Positions 1-9,070 of a DNA stretch of 26,894 nucleotides are shown here, piece after piece. The DNA comes from an uncultured bacterium (GTDB lineage: Bacteria > UBA4055), in the NCBI GenBank assembly GCA_937873545.1, contig CALMWI010000155.1, forward strand, positions 1 to 26,894, read 5' to 3'. Under the pieces are notes generated by a model. The model saw only the letters and a list, made by a program, of their open reading frames with translations, was not told the DNA's origin and made no database searches. Each line of letters begins with the position of its first letter. Position 1 is the first letter of the stretch. The position numbers and the translations under genes are program-made.

Positions 1-110
1 TTAAAATGTTCCAAAAACATCTCAAAATAATAGGTATAATTGTTTATCGTGCTTAGGCTGTAATTTTTCAGCCTTAAAAGGCGGTTATATTCAGATAATT
101 CGGTATTCAT
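1..110 (-). CDS. Tyrosine recombinase (phage-integrase family), N-terminal fragment cut by the window edge
   Basis: The reading frame opens with ATG at 110 and stays open to the window edge (36 codons). It begins MNTELSEYNRLLRLKNYS and continues with a TINNY...F..FL pattern. This is the SAM-like N-terminal (core-binding) fold of XerC/XerD and integrase proteins, where a short helix is followed by a conserved 'NYS..T...Y' turn and a 'F..F' helix. The catalytic R-H-R-Y domain lies outside the window, so Xer housekeeping recombinase, integron integrase and mobile-element integrase cannot be told apart. The frame has a stop directly before the ATG, which fixes the start. A weak purine stretch (GAG) is the only ribosome-binding signal. 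It points the same way as the operon to its right but has its own promoter at 136-164. Confidence 0.72.
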   Translation of the reverse strand, partial: MNTELSEYNRLLRLKNYSLSTINNYTYYFEMFLEHF

Positions 111-135
111 TCACTGCTCGTATTTTATGTATTTA

Positions 136-164
136 AAATTAAGGCTTTTGTGGCTTATTGTCAA
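136..164 (-). promoter_or_regulatory. Sigma-70-type promoter for the tyrosine recombinase
   Basis: On the minus strand TTGACA (164-159) is followed after 17 bases by TAATTT (141-136). The predicted start is near 129, giving a leader of about 19 bases before the ATG at 110. The -35 box is perfect and the spacing is canonical. No convincing hairpin terminator separates it from the gene that ends at 199. Confidence 0.55.
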
Positions 165-198
165 TCAGATTGTTTAACAAAACTGTTATGTATCGGAA

Positions 199-1782
199 CT
201 ACCGGTAAAATATCCATCTGACGCCCCAGATCTCGTCCATGGTCCGCATGTCGAATCCGTCGATAGTCCGGTATTTGTAATGTTTATTTACTTCGAAGGT
301 ATTATCGTTGAATTCATATTTGTCTTTCAGAAAATTATCAGAACCGAAGAAGAACTCAAAATTGACTATCCGGGCTATAAAATTTAAGCTGAGATTGTTC
401 ATATACTCCATGCTGCTGCCGATCAAATATTCCGAATAATTGTGATATAAAGCGAAGTTTAGAGTGAGTTTATCGTTGAAGTATTTGTCGGAGAAAGTGA
501 CTGTGGAGATATTGTTCATAAATACGGCGTCACTGATCTTTCCTGATGCGGATTTCAGGTACTCATTCCTGAAGATGAGCTTGTTTTTGTAATCTGCGCT
601 GAATTCAAGGCGGTAAAAATCTCTACCGGAACTTCCTTTATAATTGAACATGTCGTAACCGGCGCTGAAATTCAAGGCTGAATTTCCGGATTTAATGCTC
701 TTTTTCAGAGTGAAAAAGTTCTCAAGAAGATCAATATTCTGATCATTTGTATCTTCGGAGAAATACCCGTGAGTCGTCTCAAAGCAGATGATTGAGTTCA
801 GGTCTTTGGAAAAGTCAAGGTGCAACGATCTTGTTTGGTCAGATTCGTCGTTCAGGGCGAAATATCCGTTCAGGCTGTAGTCAACAAATGATCTTCTGCT
901 GAAATCAGATCCGATATAAAAAAGATGGTTCTTGCCTGCTTCAGTATCAAAACCGGCTTTGCTTTCAAATCTGCTTAGCGTATCGTCGAAAGTATAAGTA
1001 TCGTAAAAGCTGAAATAATTGGAAGTGTTTTTATTGATCTCATGAATATGAACTGCTGAAAATCTGTTGTTTTTTGTACTGTCCAACCGGCTGTCAAAGT
1101 ATAAGACTGACCTTAAATTTTCAGGTTTAATGTGTGTAGAGTCTGCTGCGAGAGTAAATTTATCTTCTTTCATATAAGAAACATCAATAACGGGCTTGGT
1201 TGATTTCATTTGCGGCATTATCAATTTGACTCGGTAATTCTGTTTCTGATACGGGAACTTAAAATCGTCGTATCTATCTCTGTTGTCTTTCCAGTCAAAA
1301 ACTTCGCCCGAGACCAGGAATGAGAAGCTGTCTGTCGCATGCTGAAAAATATTCGCGGTAAGGTCGCGGTAATTAAAAAAAGCGTCACGGTAATTTACTT
1401 CAGAAACCGGGACGACAGAATTGTAACTCTTTGTATAGATGCTGACAGTCATTCCGCTGTTTTCAACGGAGCGGTCATCCAGAATTATGCTTTCGATCTG
1501 ATCTACCGAAAAGAACGAAAGATCGCAGGTGTTTTTTCCGTAGTATATATTGTCGATATATAAAGAGATCTCGGCAGATGATTTGCCGATCCTCTGGAGC
1601 ATTACCGGCTGTCCGATTATTCCATAGCTAAAGCCGTGCACAGATGATATTTTTGTAAGAAGGTCATATAGATCTCTAGCGGCGACATTTCTGACAGCTC
1701 CGGAATCCAAAACGACTGTTCTTGAATTTAAAGAGAAAATAAACGCAAATATGAAAAAATATTTTAATTTTTTCAAAGGCAT
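199..1782 (-). CDS. Small TonB-receptor-like outer-membrane beta-barrel protein
   Basis: 527 residues. A hydrophobic N-terminus (about residues 5-20) looks like a signal peptide. Residues about 30-120 resemble a TonB-receptor plug: a short 'LQRIG' segment, 'AEISLYIDNIYYG' in the place of the usual 'v.vyiDGv', and 'VDQIESIILDDRS' matching the 'iesIEvl.G' end of plugs. From about 130 onward the protein alternates short amphipathic strands with acidic/aromatic turns and ends WIFYR, a barrel-like aromatic finish. It is short for a TonB receptor (600-1000 aa), and I see no clear TonB box or carboxypeptidase-like domain. It is the last gene of the minus-strand run, 23 bases after the PASTA gene. 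The ATG at 1782 lacks a good Shine-Dalgarno sequence, so the start is uncertain. Ligand unknown; it may be a non-transporting barrel. Confidence 0.6.
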   Translation of the reverse strand: MPLKKLKYFFIFAFIFSLNSRTVVLDSGAVRNVAARDLYDLLTKISSVHGFSYGIIGQPVMLQRIGKSSAEISLYIDNIYYGKNTCDLSFFSVDQIESIILDDRSVENSGMTVSIYTKSYNSVVPVSEVNYRDAFFNYRDLTANIFQHATDSFSFLVSGEVFDWKDNRDRYDDFKFPYQKQNYRVKLIMPQMKSTKPVIDVSYMKEDKFTLAADSTHIKPENLRSVLYFDSRLDSTKNNRFSAVHIHEINKNTSNYFSFYDTYTFDDTLSRFESKAGFDTEAGKNHLFYIGSDFSRRSFVDYSLNGYFALNDESDQTRSLHLDFSKDLNSIICFETTHGYFSEDTNDQNIDLLENFFTLKKSIKSGNSALNFSAGYDMFNYKGSSGRDFYRLEFSADYKNKLIFRNEYLKSASGKISDAVFMNNISTVTFSDKYFNDKLTLNFALYHNYSEYLIGSSMEYMNNLSLNFIARIVNFEFFFGSDNFLKDKYEFNDNTFEVNKHYKYRTIDGFDMRTMDEIWGVRWIFYR

Positions 1783-1805
1783 AATCTAGAAATTGCCTGA
1801 ATATA

Positions 1806-2627
1806 TTACCATCCCAGTTTTTCTTCCGCTTCAGCGTTCAGATTTATATCAATTACCGTACCTTCCTTAACTTTCTGACCCCACTGAATTGACTGTCCGA
1901 TGATCCTGTCGAAAGCTTTGTCCTCGTCAGTGACTTTGGTTACCTTTCCGAGTTTGAGCTTGCTTCTTTCGATTTCCGCCTTCGCCTTATCAAGGCTTTT
2001 GTTGTAAAGGTTCGGTACTATTACCTGCTTAACAGCAGCGCCTTTACTTACAACGATATCAACAACAGCCTCGGAGCTGATCTCGCTGCCCGCAGGCGGA
2101 TTGAAGCTGATCACCTTATCCTTTTCTACTTTATCATTATCTTCAAAATTTTCCGAAATATTGATAATGCCGGATTTTCCCAACAGGTCTTTTGCGGTTG
2201 AATAGTTAAGTCCGGTAATATCAGGCATTACTACCTTGTCGGTCAGCTCGATCTCGGCCAGATCATCTTCGGACATTGTTTCTATAGTTATTTCTACGGC
2301 TTTTGCGACGCTTAACTTAACCGCGTCTCCTGCTTTTGCGACGAACCCCGGAAGAGGAAACTGCGATAAAATAACATCCGGCTGGGTATTTTCGAGAAAT
2401 TTTTCTTCGGGAATTATCTTAAGACCGAACTGCTGTGCGACTTTTTCCGCTTCAGGGAGCTTTAGATTAACAAAATTGGGTACCTCGGTTGAAGTTGCCA
2501 GAGGTTCGGAAGAAAGAAAATCCTCCGGAAGTATTTTCTTAAGATTTATCACCCCGGTAAATATTAGTATGCTTGTTATGACTGTAACAAGGAACGAGGT
2601 AATTAATGCTGTTGCGAAAGGTTTCAT
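1806..2627 (-). CDS. Membrane-anchored protein with three PASTA domains
   Basis: 273 residues. An N-terminal hydrophobic helix (about 6-28) anchors the protein, with the rest outside the cytoplasm. Three PASTA repeats follow at about 46-112, 131-196 and 203-266, each with the hallmark VP(N/D) start ('EVPNFVNL', 'VMPDITGL', 'IVPNLYNK') and a 'G..V...G..v.i.v' end. PASTA domains are known from PknB-type kinases and penicillin-binding proteins, where many bind peptidoglycan or muropeptides. Here there is no kinase or transpeptidase domain. The last repeat is strikingly like the single PASTA domain of the TPR protein at 9071-10318, including the terminal GW, so the two genes share an origin. AAGGA lies 7 bases before the ATG. 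The gene starts 17 bases after the cyclase gene stops. Probably a periplasmic cell-wall-binding or adaptor protein. Confidence 0.85.
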   Translation of the reverse strand: MKPFATALITSFLVTVITSILIFTGVINLKKILPEDFLSSEPLATSTEVPNFVNLKLPEAEKVAQQFGLKIIPEEKFLENTQPDVILSQFPLPGFVAKAGDAVKLSVAKAVEITIETMSEDDLAEIELTDKVVMPDITGLNYSTAKDLLGKSGIINISENFEDNDKVEKDKVISFNPPAGSEISSEAVVDIVVSKGAAVKQVIVPNLYNKSLDKAKAEIERSKLKLGKVTKVTDEDKAFDRIIGQSIQWGQKVKEGTVIDINLNAEAEEKLGW

Positions 2628-2644
2628 TTTTTTATCCTTTTTTC

Positions 2645-5600
2645 TTAATGAATACTCTCAATAAATCTTTTTGCGTAATCAAGTTTATTGTAATCGAAGT
2701 CGTCTTTGTTGCTGAAGCTCAGCAGCTTTTCAAAATAATACCGCGCCGATCTATTGTCCCCGATAGCGGATTTTATCATACCGATATTATAGAACAGATT
2801 CGGATAATTGTGGTAATCGTCAGGCGAAAGGTTCCCCAAAGCCCTTGTACTTATCTTATCCGCTTCAGAAAAATCACCAAGATTATAATAGATCCACGAA
2901 GTTGTAGATAAGAATTCGGGATTTTCAGGTTCTTTCTCAAGAAGCAGCTTTGAAATATCAAGGGCTTCAGACATGTCGCCCTTGTTGTCAGTTATGAAAC
3001 GCACAAGTTCGTGCATGAATCCTGTTTCATGCGGGAAGAGGCTGAGCTTGAGCCTATAAGCACGGTCCCTTAATTCCAGAATGCCCGGGTTTGGGAAATT
3101 TTTATTGCTGTCGAAATATCTGAGTCCGAAAAAGTCATCATCTCCGGAATAAAATGCCTGTTTGGATATTGAAGCGTACTCCGGTGCGTTAGTGATCTTA
3201 TAAAGGTATAGATTTGCAGGAAGGTTTCCCGGGTCAAGTATCAGGGCAGATTTAAAGAATTTCTGAGAAGCACTGTTATTGATCCCGTAATTGAGCAGTC
3301 CGAGCAGGGTTAAGTTTTCTACTCTTTTCGGATCAAGCTTGTTGGCTTTTTCTGCGTAATCGATCGCGTCGATCGTTTTTGACTGAGCAAGGTTTATCTC
3401 AGAGAGCGCTGAGTATAAAGACGACAGAGCGGCGGGGTCATTCTTGAATTTTTCAGTAAGGAAAATCAGAAAATTCGAGAGCCTGTCGAAATCCTCATAC
3501 ATCATAAAACTGGAAACCAGTATTTCAAGAAATTTATCTGAGACCTGAAAATTCTTTTCTTTGATCAGTTCAAGATAGTGCTCGGCAGTTAGAAAATCAT
3601 TGTTGTTCATAAGAACGGATGAAAAACTGATAAGATTGTAAGCGTATGAGGGATTTTTGACTACTGAAAGAAGAAGTTCATTACCTGCAGAAGCGTAAAG
3701 CTTTTTCTTGAGCAGAGAAAAGTTAAGATCGTTCTGCCTCAAAAATTTTCTGAATCTTCCGGCACCGAGGCTTAATAAAAGGTCTGTATTGTTATTGTGA
3801 TCTAAAAAGCAGCTGAGTGCGAATTCATCTTCAGAAAGGGCGGAATGATAAAGAATATCCCCGAACATATTCATAACGCCGACGGACGGAAGCGTGCCGA
3901 TCCCGTTATCTTTGCAGATGTTGTTTCTGTTTCCGTCAATGAAAAGCGGAATATACAGCGAATTGATCTTTCTGATTATATCGTAACTTGAAAAAACAGA
4001 CTCATCCGGAATATAGACGTTGTCTTTGCCGCGAGAAAGATAAACAAGGATCGGTTTGCTGTCCATTTTAGAATAAATCATGGCTTCTTCAGGGTCGTAG
4101 ATCCAGTTTATCTCGTCTTTCGGGATATCTTTTCTTTTTCTGTACAGCTTTACTTTGTCTATCTCGTCAGCCAAAACTTTCTGTGGCATCACACCGTATT
4201 TTGATGCTAAAAGGTTTATATCTTCATCAAAGAACAGCACTGTCGGAAATTTGTTTACATTATATTTTTTTGCAAGTTCAGAATTGTCGGCATCCTCGAT
4301 AGAAAGCAGGATGGTCTTTTTATAGTTCTTTAAGAACCCGGGATTAAAGATAGTTTGTTTAAGATAAGTTTCTGAGGCCGGATATTTTTTTGAAGTCAGA
4401 ACAACTATTACCGGAAGCCCGAACTCAAGGGCCAGTTCCTCGGCATGCGAGAAATTTTTAGCGGTTTTATAGCGGTTGTCTTCTGAATCCCTGTTCATTT
4501 CGAAGATCCTTTTACCAAGCAGAACAGATTCAGAAATGAACGAGTGAACCACTTCTTTATCGGTTAAAGATCCTTTTGAGTTTATGAATGACCTTATTAC
4601 CCTTTTGTTTTCATCCGCAAGTATCATAGCGGGAAAGTCAGAGATCCCGAATTCTTCAAGAATCTGTCTGTCCTTATGCCGGAAAAGTCTGTACATGACT
4701 GTTTCATCAGCCATCCCGATAATTTCTTTCTGCGAAAGGGCCAGCTCAAGATATTTTGAATTCAGGCTTGTATTATCAAGAGCTACGATAAGAAGCGGTT
4801 TTTTCTCCTTTGAAGATTTTGATACTGCCTCATCCCATGATTCAACCCATTGATTTTTACTTCCTGAAACCGAGCTCTCTTTCTGCTGGATCGAATCTGA
4901 CAGAGTAATAATATTCTGTATGGCAAAATAGGACTGTATCAGCTCCTCTTTCGTCGGAAACTCAGCCTGTCCGTCATTTATGCACTGCAATGCCATTGCC
5001 GGTTCGTTTTCAAGCAGGCTTAATTTTGCATTCTCAAGATATTTCTGTAAAGAATTGTCCGGAAGCGCGTCAAGGATCTTACGGGCGTTTTCAAATTGAG
5101 ACATGCTTGCATATACTTTAACCGCATTCTGAACAGAAGTGACGGCGGTTGGATTTATTGCCAGAGCGGAGTCTGAGAGTATTTTTGCCTTTTCATAATT
5201 GTACCGTCCGAATTCAATATCGGAAAGAGCATTATAGGCATCGGCATACTCAGGAAAAACTTCCAGCGCATCGCGATAAAGATTTACCGCCTCCAGATCA
5301 TCTCTGCAGATATCCTTATATATTTCGGCACATTTGAACAATGCCAGCGGGTTATCCGGGTAAGCATCTTTAAGCTTTCGGGCAGTATCGGTTGCGGGTG
5401 ATTTTGCGCCCAGTATTTTGTAAAGATCCAGCATGGCGATATGAAAATACACGCTGTTAATTCCGAGTTTTTCAGATTTTTTTAAAAGTGTGTAGGCGCT
5501 GTCCAGCAAATTCCTGTCAGATCCGAAATTCAAATATGCAAGCCCGAGAAAAAATGATGCTTTAGGATTGTTTCTGTTTTTGCTGTACATATCCGAGTAA

Positions 5601-6406
5601 TAATTTAGAAGCTTTTGAAAGTCAGACTGCTCTGCGGATTTTATATTAAAATAGTTCGCCTTTATGTTTTTTATGCTTTTAAAATCTTTTGTTATGTTGT
5701 GAGCCGACTGAAGGTCTGATCTGAAATAATCTTCTTCGTAATCGGTTATATTGTTGAAGACCATCAGAAAAAACAGAAGGAACAGGAAAAAAAGCGTCAG
5801 AGATATCGGCAAAATGACTTTAAGGATATTTTCTCTGTTGAACCGGAACGGATCATCGGTTTTATGAGACGGAAGCTGAGAATCAAGAAGAACTTCATAG
5901 ACCTGGATTTTCTCTTTTATATTCTTAAGCTTTTTGTTGCCGATAAAATTACACTTGATATCATCCTGGTTTCCGAGAAGGATCAGGACCGAGTGAGTAA
6001 TTACTATACCGCCGGGATTGGCTATAGGTCTTATCCGGGAAGCGATATTGACGCCGTCGCCGAAAATGTCTTCATCTTTTATTATGACATCGCCAATGTG
6101 TATCCCGATCCTTACCCAGAGTTCTCGACTTTTAGGCACAGTAGCGTTCCGGTCGGCAAAATATTTCTGCAGTTCCTTCGCGCACTGAACCAGTGTTACT
6201 GCGCTTTCGGACTCTATCAGGATCTCATCCCCGATATGCTTGATTATTTTCCCGCCGTATTTTGCCGAGATCTCAGTTACCACATCCTTATGCTTCTGAA
6301 GTATTTTCAGAGCTTCGGTCTCGTTACTCTGCATCATCTTTGAATAGCCTACGATGTCCGAGAACATTATTGCGCGTAACTTTCTTACTGTACCGCTTTC
6401 ATTCAT
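2645..6406 (-). CDS. Membrane class III adenylate cyclase with TPRs and three cysteine-less thioredoxin-fold domains
   Basis: 1253 residues. Residues about 8-172 form a class III nucleotidyl cyclase with every catalytic position visible: metal Asp17 (FSDIVGYS) and Asp60 (KHIGDE), adenine-selecting Lys56 and Asp113 (EDIFGDGVN), and transition-state Asn120 and Arg124 (NIASR). Lys plus Asp predicts ATP as substrate, giving cAMP. One transmembrane helix follows (about 194-217). Beyond it lie TPR-like repeats (about 265-480), three thioredoxin-like domains (about 520-625, 650-755, 770-870) and more TPRs (about 910-1250). Each thioredoxin fold keeps the cis-Pro turn (DFPAM, KFPTV, TLPSV), but none has CxxC. 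The layout implies a cytoplasmic cyclase and a large periplasmic sensor. AAGGCG sits 5 bases before the ATG; pnp ends 33 bases upstream. No cAMP receptor is visible in the window. Confidence 0.88.
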   Translation of the reverse strand: MNESGTVRKLRAIMFSDIVGYSKMMQSNETEALKILQKHKDVVTEISAKYGGKIIKHIGDEILIESESAVTLVQCAKELQKYFADRNATVPKSRELWVRIGIHIGDVIIKDEDIFGDGVNIASRIRPIANPGGIVITHSVLILLGNQDDIKCNFIGNKKLKNIKEKIQVYEVLLDSQLPSHKTDDPFRFNRENILKVILPISLTLFFLFLLFFLMVFNNITDYEEDYFRSDLQSAHNITKDFKSIKNIKANYFNIKSAEQSDFQKLLNYYSDMYSKNRNNPKASFFLGLAYLNFGSDRNLLDSAYTLLKKSEKLGINSVYFHIAMLDLYKILGAKSPATDTARKLKDAYPDNPLALFKCAEIYKDICRDDLEAVNLYRDALEVFPEYADAYNALSDIEFGRYNYEKAKILSDSALAINPTAVTSVQNAVKVYASMSQFENARKILDALPDNSLQKYLENAKLSLLENEPAMALQCINDGQAEFPTKEELIQSYFAIQNIITLSDSIQQKESSVSGSKNQWVESWDEAVSKSSKEKKPLLIVALDNTSLNSKYLELALSQKEIIGMADETVMYRLFRHKDRQILEEFGISDFPAMILADENKRVIRSFINSKGSLTDKEVVHSFISESVLLGKRIFEMNRDSEDNRYKTAKNFSHAEELALEFGLPVIVVLTSKKYPASETYLKQTIFNPGFLKNYKKTILLSIEDADNSELAKKYNVNKFPTVLFFDEDINLLASKYGVMPQKVLADEIDKVKLYRKRKDIPKDEINWIYDPEEAMIYSKMDSKPILVYLSRGKDNVYIPDESVFSSYDIIRKINSLYIPLFIDGNRNNICKDNGIGTLPSVGVMNMFGDILYHSALSEDEFALSCFLDHNNNTDLLLSLGAGRFRKFLRQNDLNFSLLKKKLYASAGNELLLSVVKNPSYAYNLISFSSVLMNNNDFLTAEHYLELIKEKNFQVSDKFLEILVSSFMMYEDFDRLSNFLIFLTEKFKNDPAALSSLYSALSEINLAQSKTIDAIDYAEKANKLDPKRVENLTLLGLLNYGINNSASQKFFKSALILDPGNLPANLYLYKITNAPEYASISKQAFYSGDDDFFGLRYFDSNKNFPNPGILELRDRAYRLKLSLFPHETGFMHELVRFITDNKGDMSEALDISKLLLEKEPENPEFLSTTSWIYYNLGDFSEADKISTRALGNLSPDDYHNYPNLFYNIGMIKSAIGDNRSARYYFEKLLSFSNKDDFDYNKLDYAKRFIESIH

Positions 6407-6439
6407 TTTTTCGCCTTAAATATATTTCCCAGTGTCAGC

Positions 6440-8524
6440 CTATTTGACTTCCGGTTTCAACAGCTCTTTTCTGACAAGCTTTATTCTGCCCTCTTTATCA
6501 GTTCCGATATATTTGACCTGAAGCTTGTCGCCTATCTTGAAATGTTCTTCTACATTAGCGATCCTCTCAAGCGAAAGCTCCGATACATGTACGAGACCCT
6601 CTATACGCGGCATGATCTCAACGAAAACACCGAAAGGTTTTACACCTCTGACCACTCCGTCGTAAACGGCTCCTATCTCGGGTTTCGCGAACATGCTCTG
6701 TATATGTTTGAGCGCAGCTTCACCGTTCTCGCCTTCAGATAATATTTTTATATAGCCGTTGTCATCGACATCTATCTTAACGCCGAATTCTGCGATGATT
6801 CCTTTGATGTTCTTTCCGCCCGGTCCCACGAATAAACCTATTTCGTCTGCGGCGATCTTGTAATTCAAAATCCTCGGAGCGTGTTCAGAAAGCGCCGGTC
6901 TCGGTTTTGATATTGTCGCGTTCATTATCCCGAGTATATGCTTTCTGCCCTGTTTTGCCTGTTCAAGAGCTTTTTTCATGATCTCTATAGAAATACCCTG
7001 GATCTTTATATCCATCTGGTATGCGCAGATACCGTCTTCTGTTCCGGTGACTTTAAAATCCATATCGCCGAGATGGTCTTCATCGCCGAGAATGTCGGAA
7101 AGTATTACTACATCTTCGCCTTCTTTTATCAGACCCATAGCTATTCCGGCGACCTGCTTTTTAATCGGGACTCCTGCGGCCATCATAGCAAGCGAATTGG
7201 AACAGACCGACGCCATCGAGGACGATCCGTTAGATTCCAAAATCTCGGAAACTAGTCTGATAGTATATGGGAAATCGGCTTCGTGGGGTAAGATTGGTTT
7301 GAATGATCTTTCCGCAAGATTTCCGTGTCCGATCTCTCTTCTTGAAACGCCGGATATTTTTTTTACTTCGCCTACAGAGAAAGGAGGGAAGTTATAGTGA
7401 AGATAAAATTTCTGCTCTTCATTTTCATAAATATTTTCGATAGTCTGAGTGTCGGAATCCCCCCCGAGCGTGCAGACGCCTAAACTCTGTGTTTCACCTC
7501 TTGTGAAAAGAGCCGATCCGTGAACTCTGGGCAGTATATCAAGTTCGCAGGTTATCTGTCTGATCTGATCAGGTTTTCTGCCGTCGATCCTGACATTGTT
7601 CTTAATGATGTTTTTTCTGACTATATCTTTTTCAAGGTCATGCATAACGGTCACAAAATGCTTTTCATCTTCGGGATATTCATCTTCAAGCGCGTCAACA
7701 ACATCGGCATGAAGAAGTCTTCTCGCCTCGTTCCTGTCTTCTTTAATTTTGATCTTTGTGAATTCATGGGTCTTGCTCTCTGAAAGAGAGGTTACTTTTG
7801 CTATAAGTTCTTTTGAAATCTCAGGAACCGTATATTCGAATTTGGGTTTACCGAATTCTTTAATTATCCCAGCCTGAAAATCGCAGATAGTATCGATAAT
7901 GTTCTGACCGAACTGAACTGCCTGAAGAAGCTCGTCTTCACTTACTTCCTTTGATTCACCTTCGACCATTGAAATAAATCCTTTACCGCCGCTTATGACA
8001 AGCTCGATATCGCATTCTTTCATCTGTTTTACAGTGGGATTAGCGACTAATTCTCCGTTAAGTCTTCCCACTCTTACTGCGGCAACCGGCTGTGAAAATG
8101 GTATATCTGAAAGATTTACGGCCAAAGAAGTCCCGATAATCCCGAAAACATCCATAACCACCTCGCCGTCCGAAGAAAGAACATTGCAAATGATCTGAAC
8201 TTCGTTATTAAAACCTTCAGGGAATAAAGGTCTTATCGGTCTGTCGATTATCCTCGCGCTTAAGATCTCATTGTTGGAAGGTCTGGATTCTCTTTTTATA
8301 AAACCGCCGGGGAATTTGCCGGCCGCATACATTTTTTCTTTATACTCGACCGTCATGGGGAAGAAATCAAATCCCACTGCCGGAGTTTTTTGCGCGCAAA
8401 TCGTTACGAGAAGCATATTGTCGCCGTATTTTACGACTGCCGCTCCGTTAGCCTGTCTTGCCATCTTTCCGGATTCAAGGACAAGTTCCTTTCCACCGAG
8501 CATCATTTTTTTGCTGAAAAACAT
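6440..8524 (-). CDS. pnp: Polynucleotide phosphorylase
   Basis: 694 residues, the usual length. The enzyme degrades RNA 3'-to-5' with phosphate, releasing nucleoside diphosphates, as a trimer in the cytoplasm. The order is complete: first RNase PH domain (about 10-220), the helical linker, second RNase PH domain (about 310-550) with the phosphate/active-site stretch 'FTRGETQSL' and the acidic 'GDEDHLGDMDFK' motif, a KH domain with GPGGKNI (567-573), and an S1 domain (about 617-687) with 'VKPFGVFVEI'. GGAGT lies just before the ATG. pnp usually follows rpsO; here it follows a gamma-carbonic anhydrase gene by 8 bases and precedes the cyclase gene. I see no long stem-loop leader of the kind used for pnp autoregulation in enterobacteria. 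Confidence 0.97.
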   Translation of the reverse strand: MFFSKKMMLGGKELVLESGKMARQANGAAVVKYGDNMLLVTICAQKTPAVGFDFFPMTVEYKEKMYAAGKFPGGFIKRESRPSNNEILSARIIDRPIRPLFPEGFNNEVQIICNVLSSDGEVVMDVFGIIGTSLAVNLSDIPFSQPVAAVRVGRLNGELVANPTVKQMKECDIELVISGGKGFISMVEGESKEVSEDELLQAVQFGQNIIDTICDFQAGIIKEFGKPKFEYTVPEISKELIAKVTSLSESKTHEFTKIKIKEDRNEARRLLHADVVDALEDEYPEDEKHFVTVMHDLEKDIVRKNIIKNNVRIDGRKPDQIRQITCELDILPRVHGSALFTRGETQSLGVCTLGGDSDTQTIENIYENEEQKFYLHYNFPPFSVGEVKKISGVSRREIGHGNLAERSFKPILPHEADFPYTIRLVSEILESNGSSSMASVCSNSLAMMAAGVPIKKQVAGIAMGLIKEGEDVVILSDILGDEDHLGDMDFKVTGTEDGICAYQMDIKIQGISIEIMKKALEQAKQGRKHILGIMNATISKPRPALSEHAPRILNYKIAADEIGLFVGPGGKNIKGIIAEFGVKIDVDDNGYIKILSEGENGEAALKHIQSMFAKPEIGAVYDGVVRGVKPFGVFVEIMPRIEGLVHVSELSLERIANVEEHFKIGDKLQVKYIGTDKEGRIKLVRKELLKPEVK

Positions 8525-8532
8525 CGTTACTC

Positions 8533-9054
8533 CTATTTTATGGTTTTAATTTCATCTTTGTATTCCGCAGAAAGAGCTACATAAATCTGCGCATGGTGAT
8601 ACAGTTTGTCCAAAGTGTCTCCGGGTAACTGTCTCAGGATCTTGGCAGGAACTCCTCCGATAAGGGAAAAATCCGGAAAAGATTTTCTTTCCAGCACAAC
8701 AGATCCGGCAGCTACGACCGATCCTTTGCCTATATGCGCACCGTCCAGCACTGTCGCTCCCATTCCGATAAGCGTGTTGTTATCTATCGTGCAGCTGTGC
8801 AGTGTAGCGCTGTGTCCGACAGTTACATTGTCTCCGATCACAAGAGGGATCCCTTCAGACTGGTGCAGGCAGCAGTTGTCCTGTATATTGGTGTTTTCGC
8901 CTATTATCACATCATCCACATCAGCTCTTACGGTCGCATTGAACCACACGCTTGAATTTTTACCTATTTTCACCCTTCCGATCACATCCGCGGAAGGAGC
9001 GATAAATACGCTGTCGTCTATCTGAGGTTTTTTACCTTTGTATGAGAAAATCAT
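8533..9054 (-). CDS. Gamma-class carbonic anhydrase-like hexapeptide-repeat protein
   Basis: 174 residues from the ATG at 9054, chosen because AAGGGT lies 7 bases upstream and the protein then starts at the first beta-helix strand. A longer frame to 9096 would overlap the upstream gene. The sequence is a left-handed beta-helix of hexapeptide repeats. The three zinc-ligand histidines of gamma-carbonic anhydrases are present: His64 (CCLHQ), His81 and His86 (VGHSATLHS), along with Arg43 and Gln58, which are usual in the family. Close relatives include YrdA, PaaY and CaiE, some of which are active CO2 hydratases and some not. Bicarbonate is used by carbamoyl-phosphate synthesis, which may explain its place beside pyrD and purM, but that is inference. 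Confidence 0.88.
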   Translation of the reverse strand: MIFSYKGKKPQIDDSVFIAPSADVIGRVKIGKNSSVWFNATVRADVDDVIIGENTNIQDNCCLHQSEGIPLVIGDNVTVGHSATLHSCTIDNNTLIGMGATVLDGAHIGKGSVVAAGSVVLERKSFPDFSLIGGVPAKILRQLPGDTLDKLYHHAQIYVALSAEYKDEIKTIK

Positions 9055-9070
9055 AGCAGTACCCTTTTTT

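Noticed and set aside
5864..6343. 159-codon open frame on the plus strand
   Set aside because: It lies wholly antisense to the well-conserved cyclase domain, has no ribosome-binding site and resembles no family; it is a shadow of codon bias.
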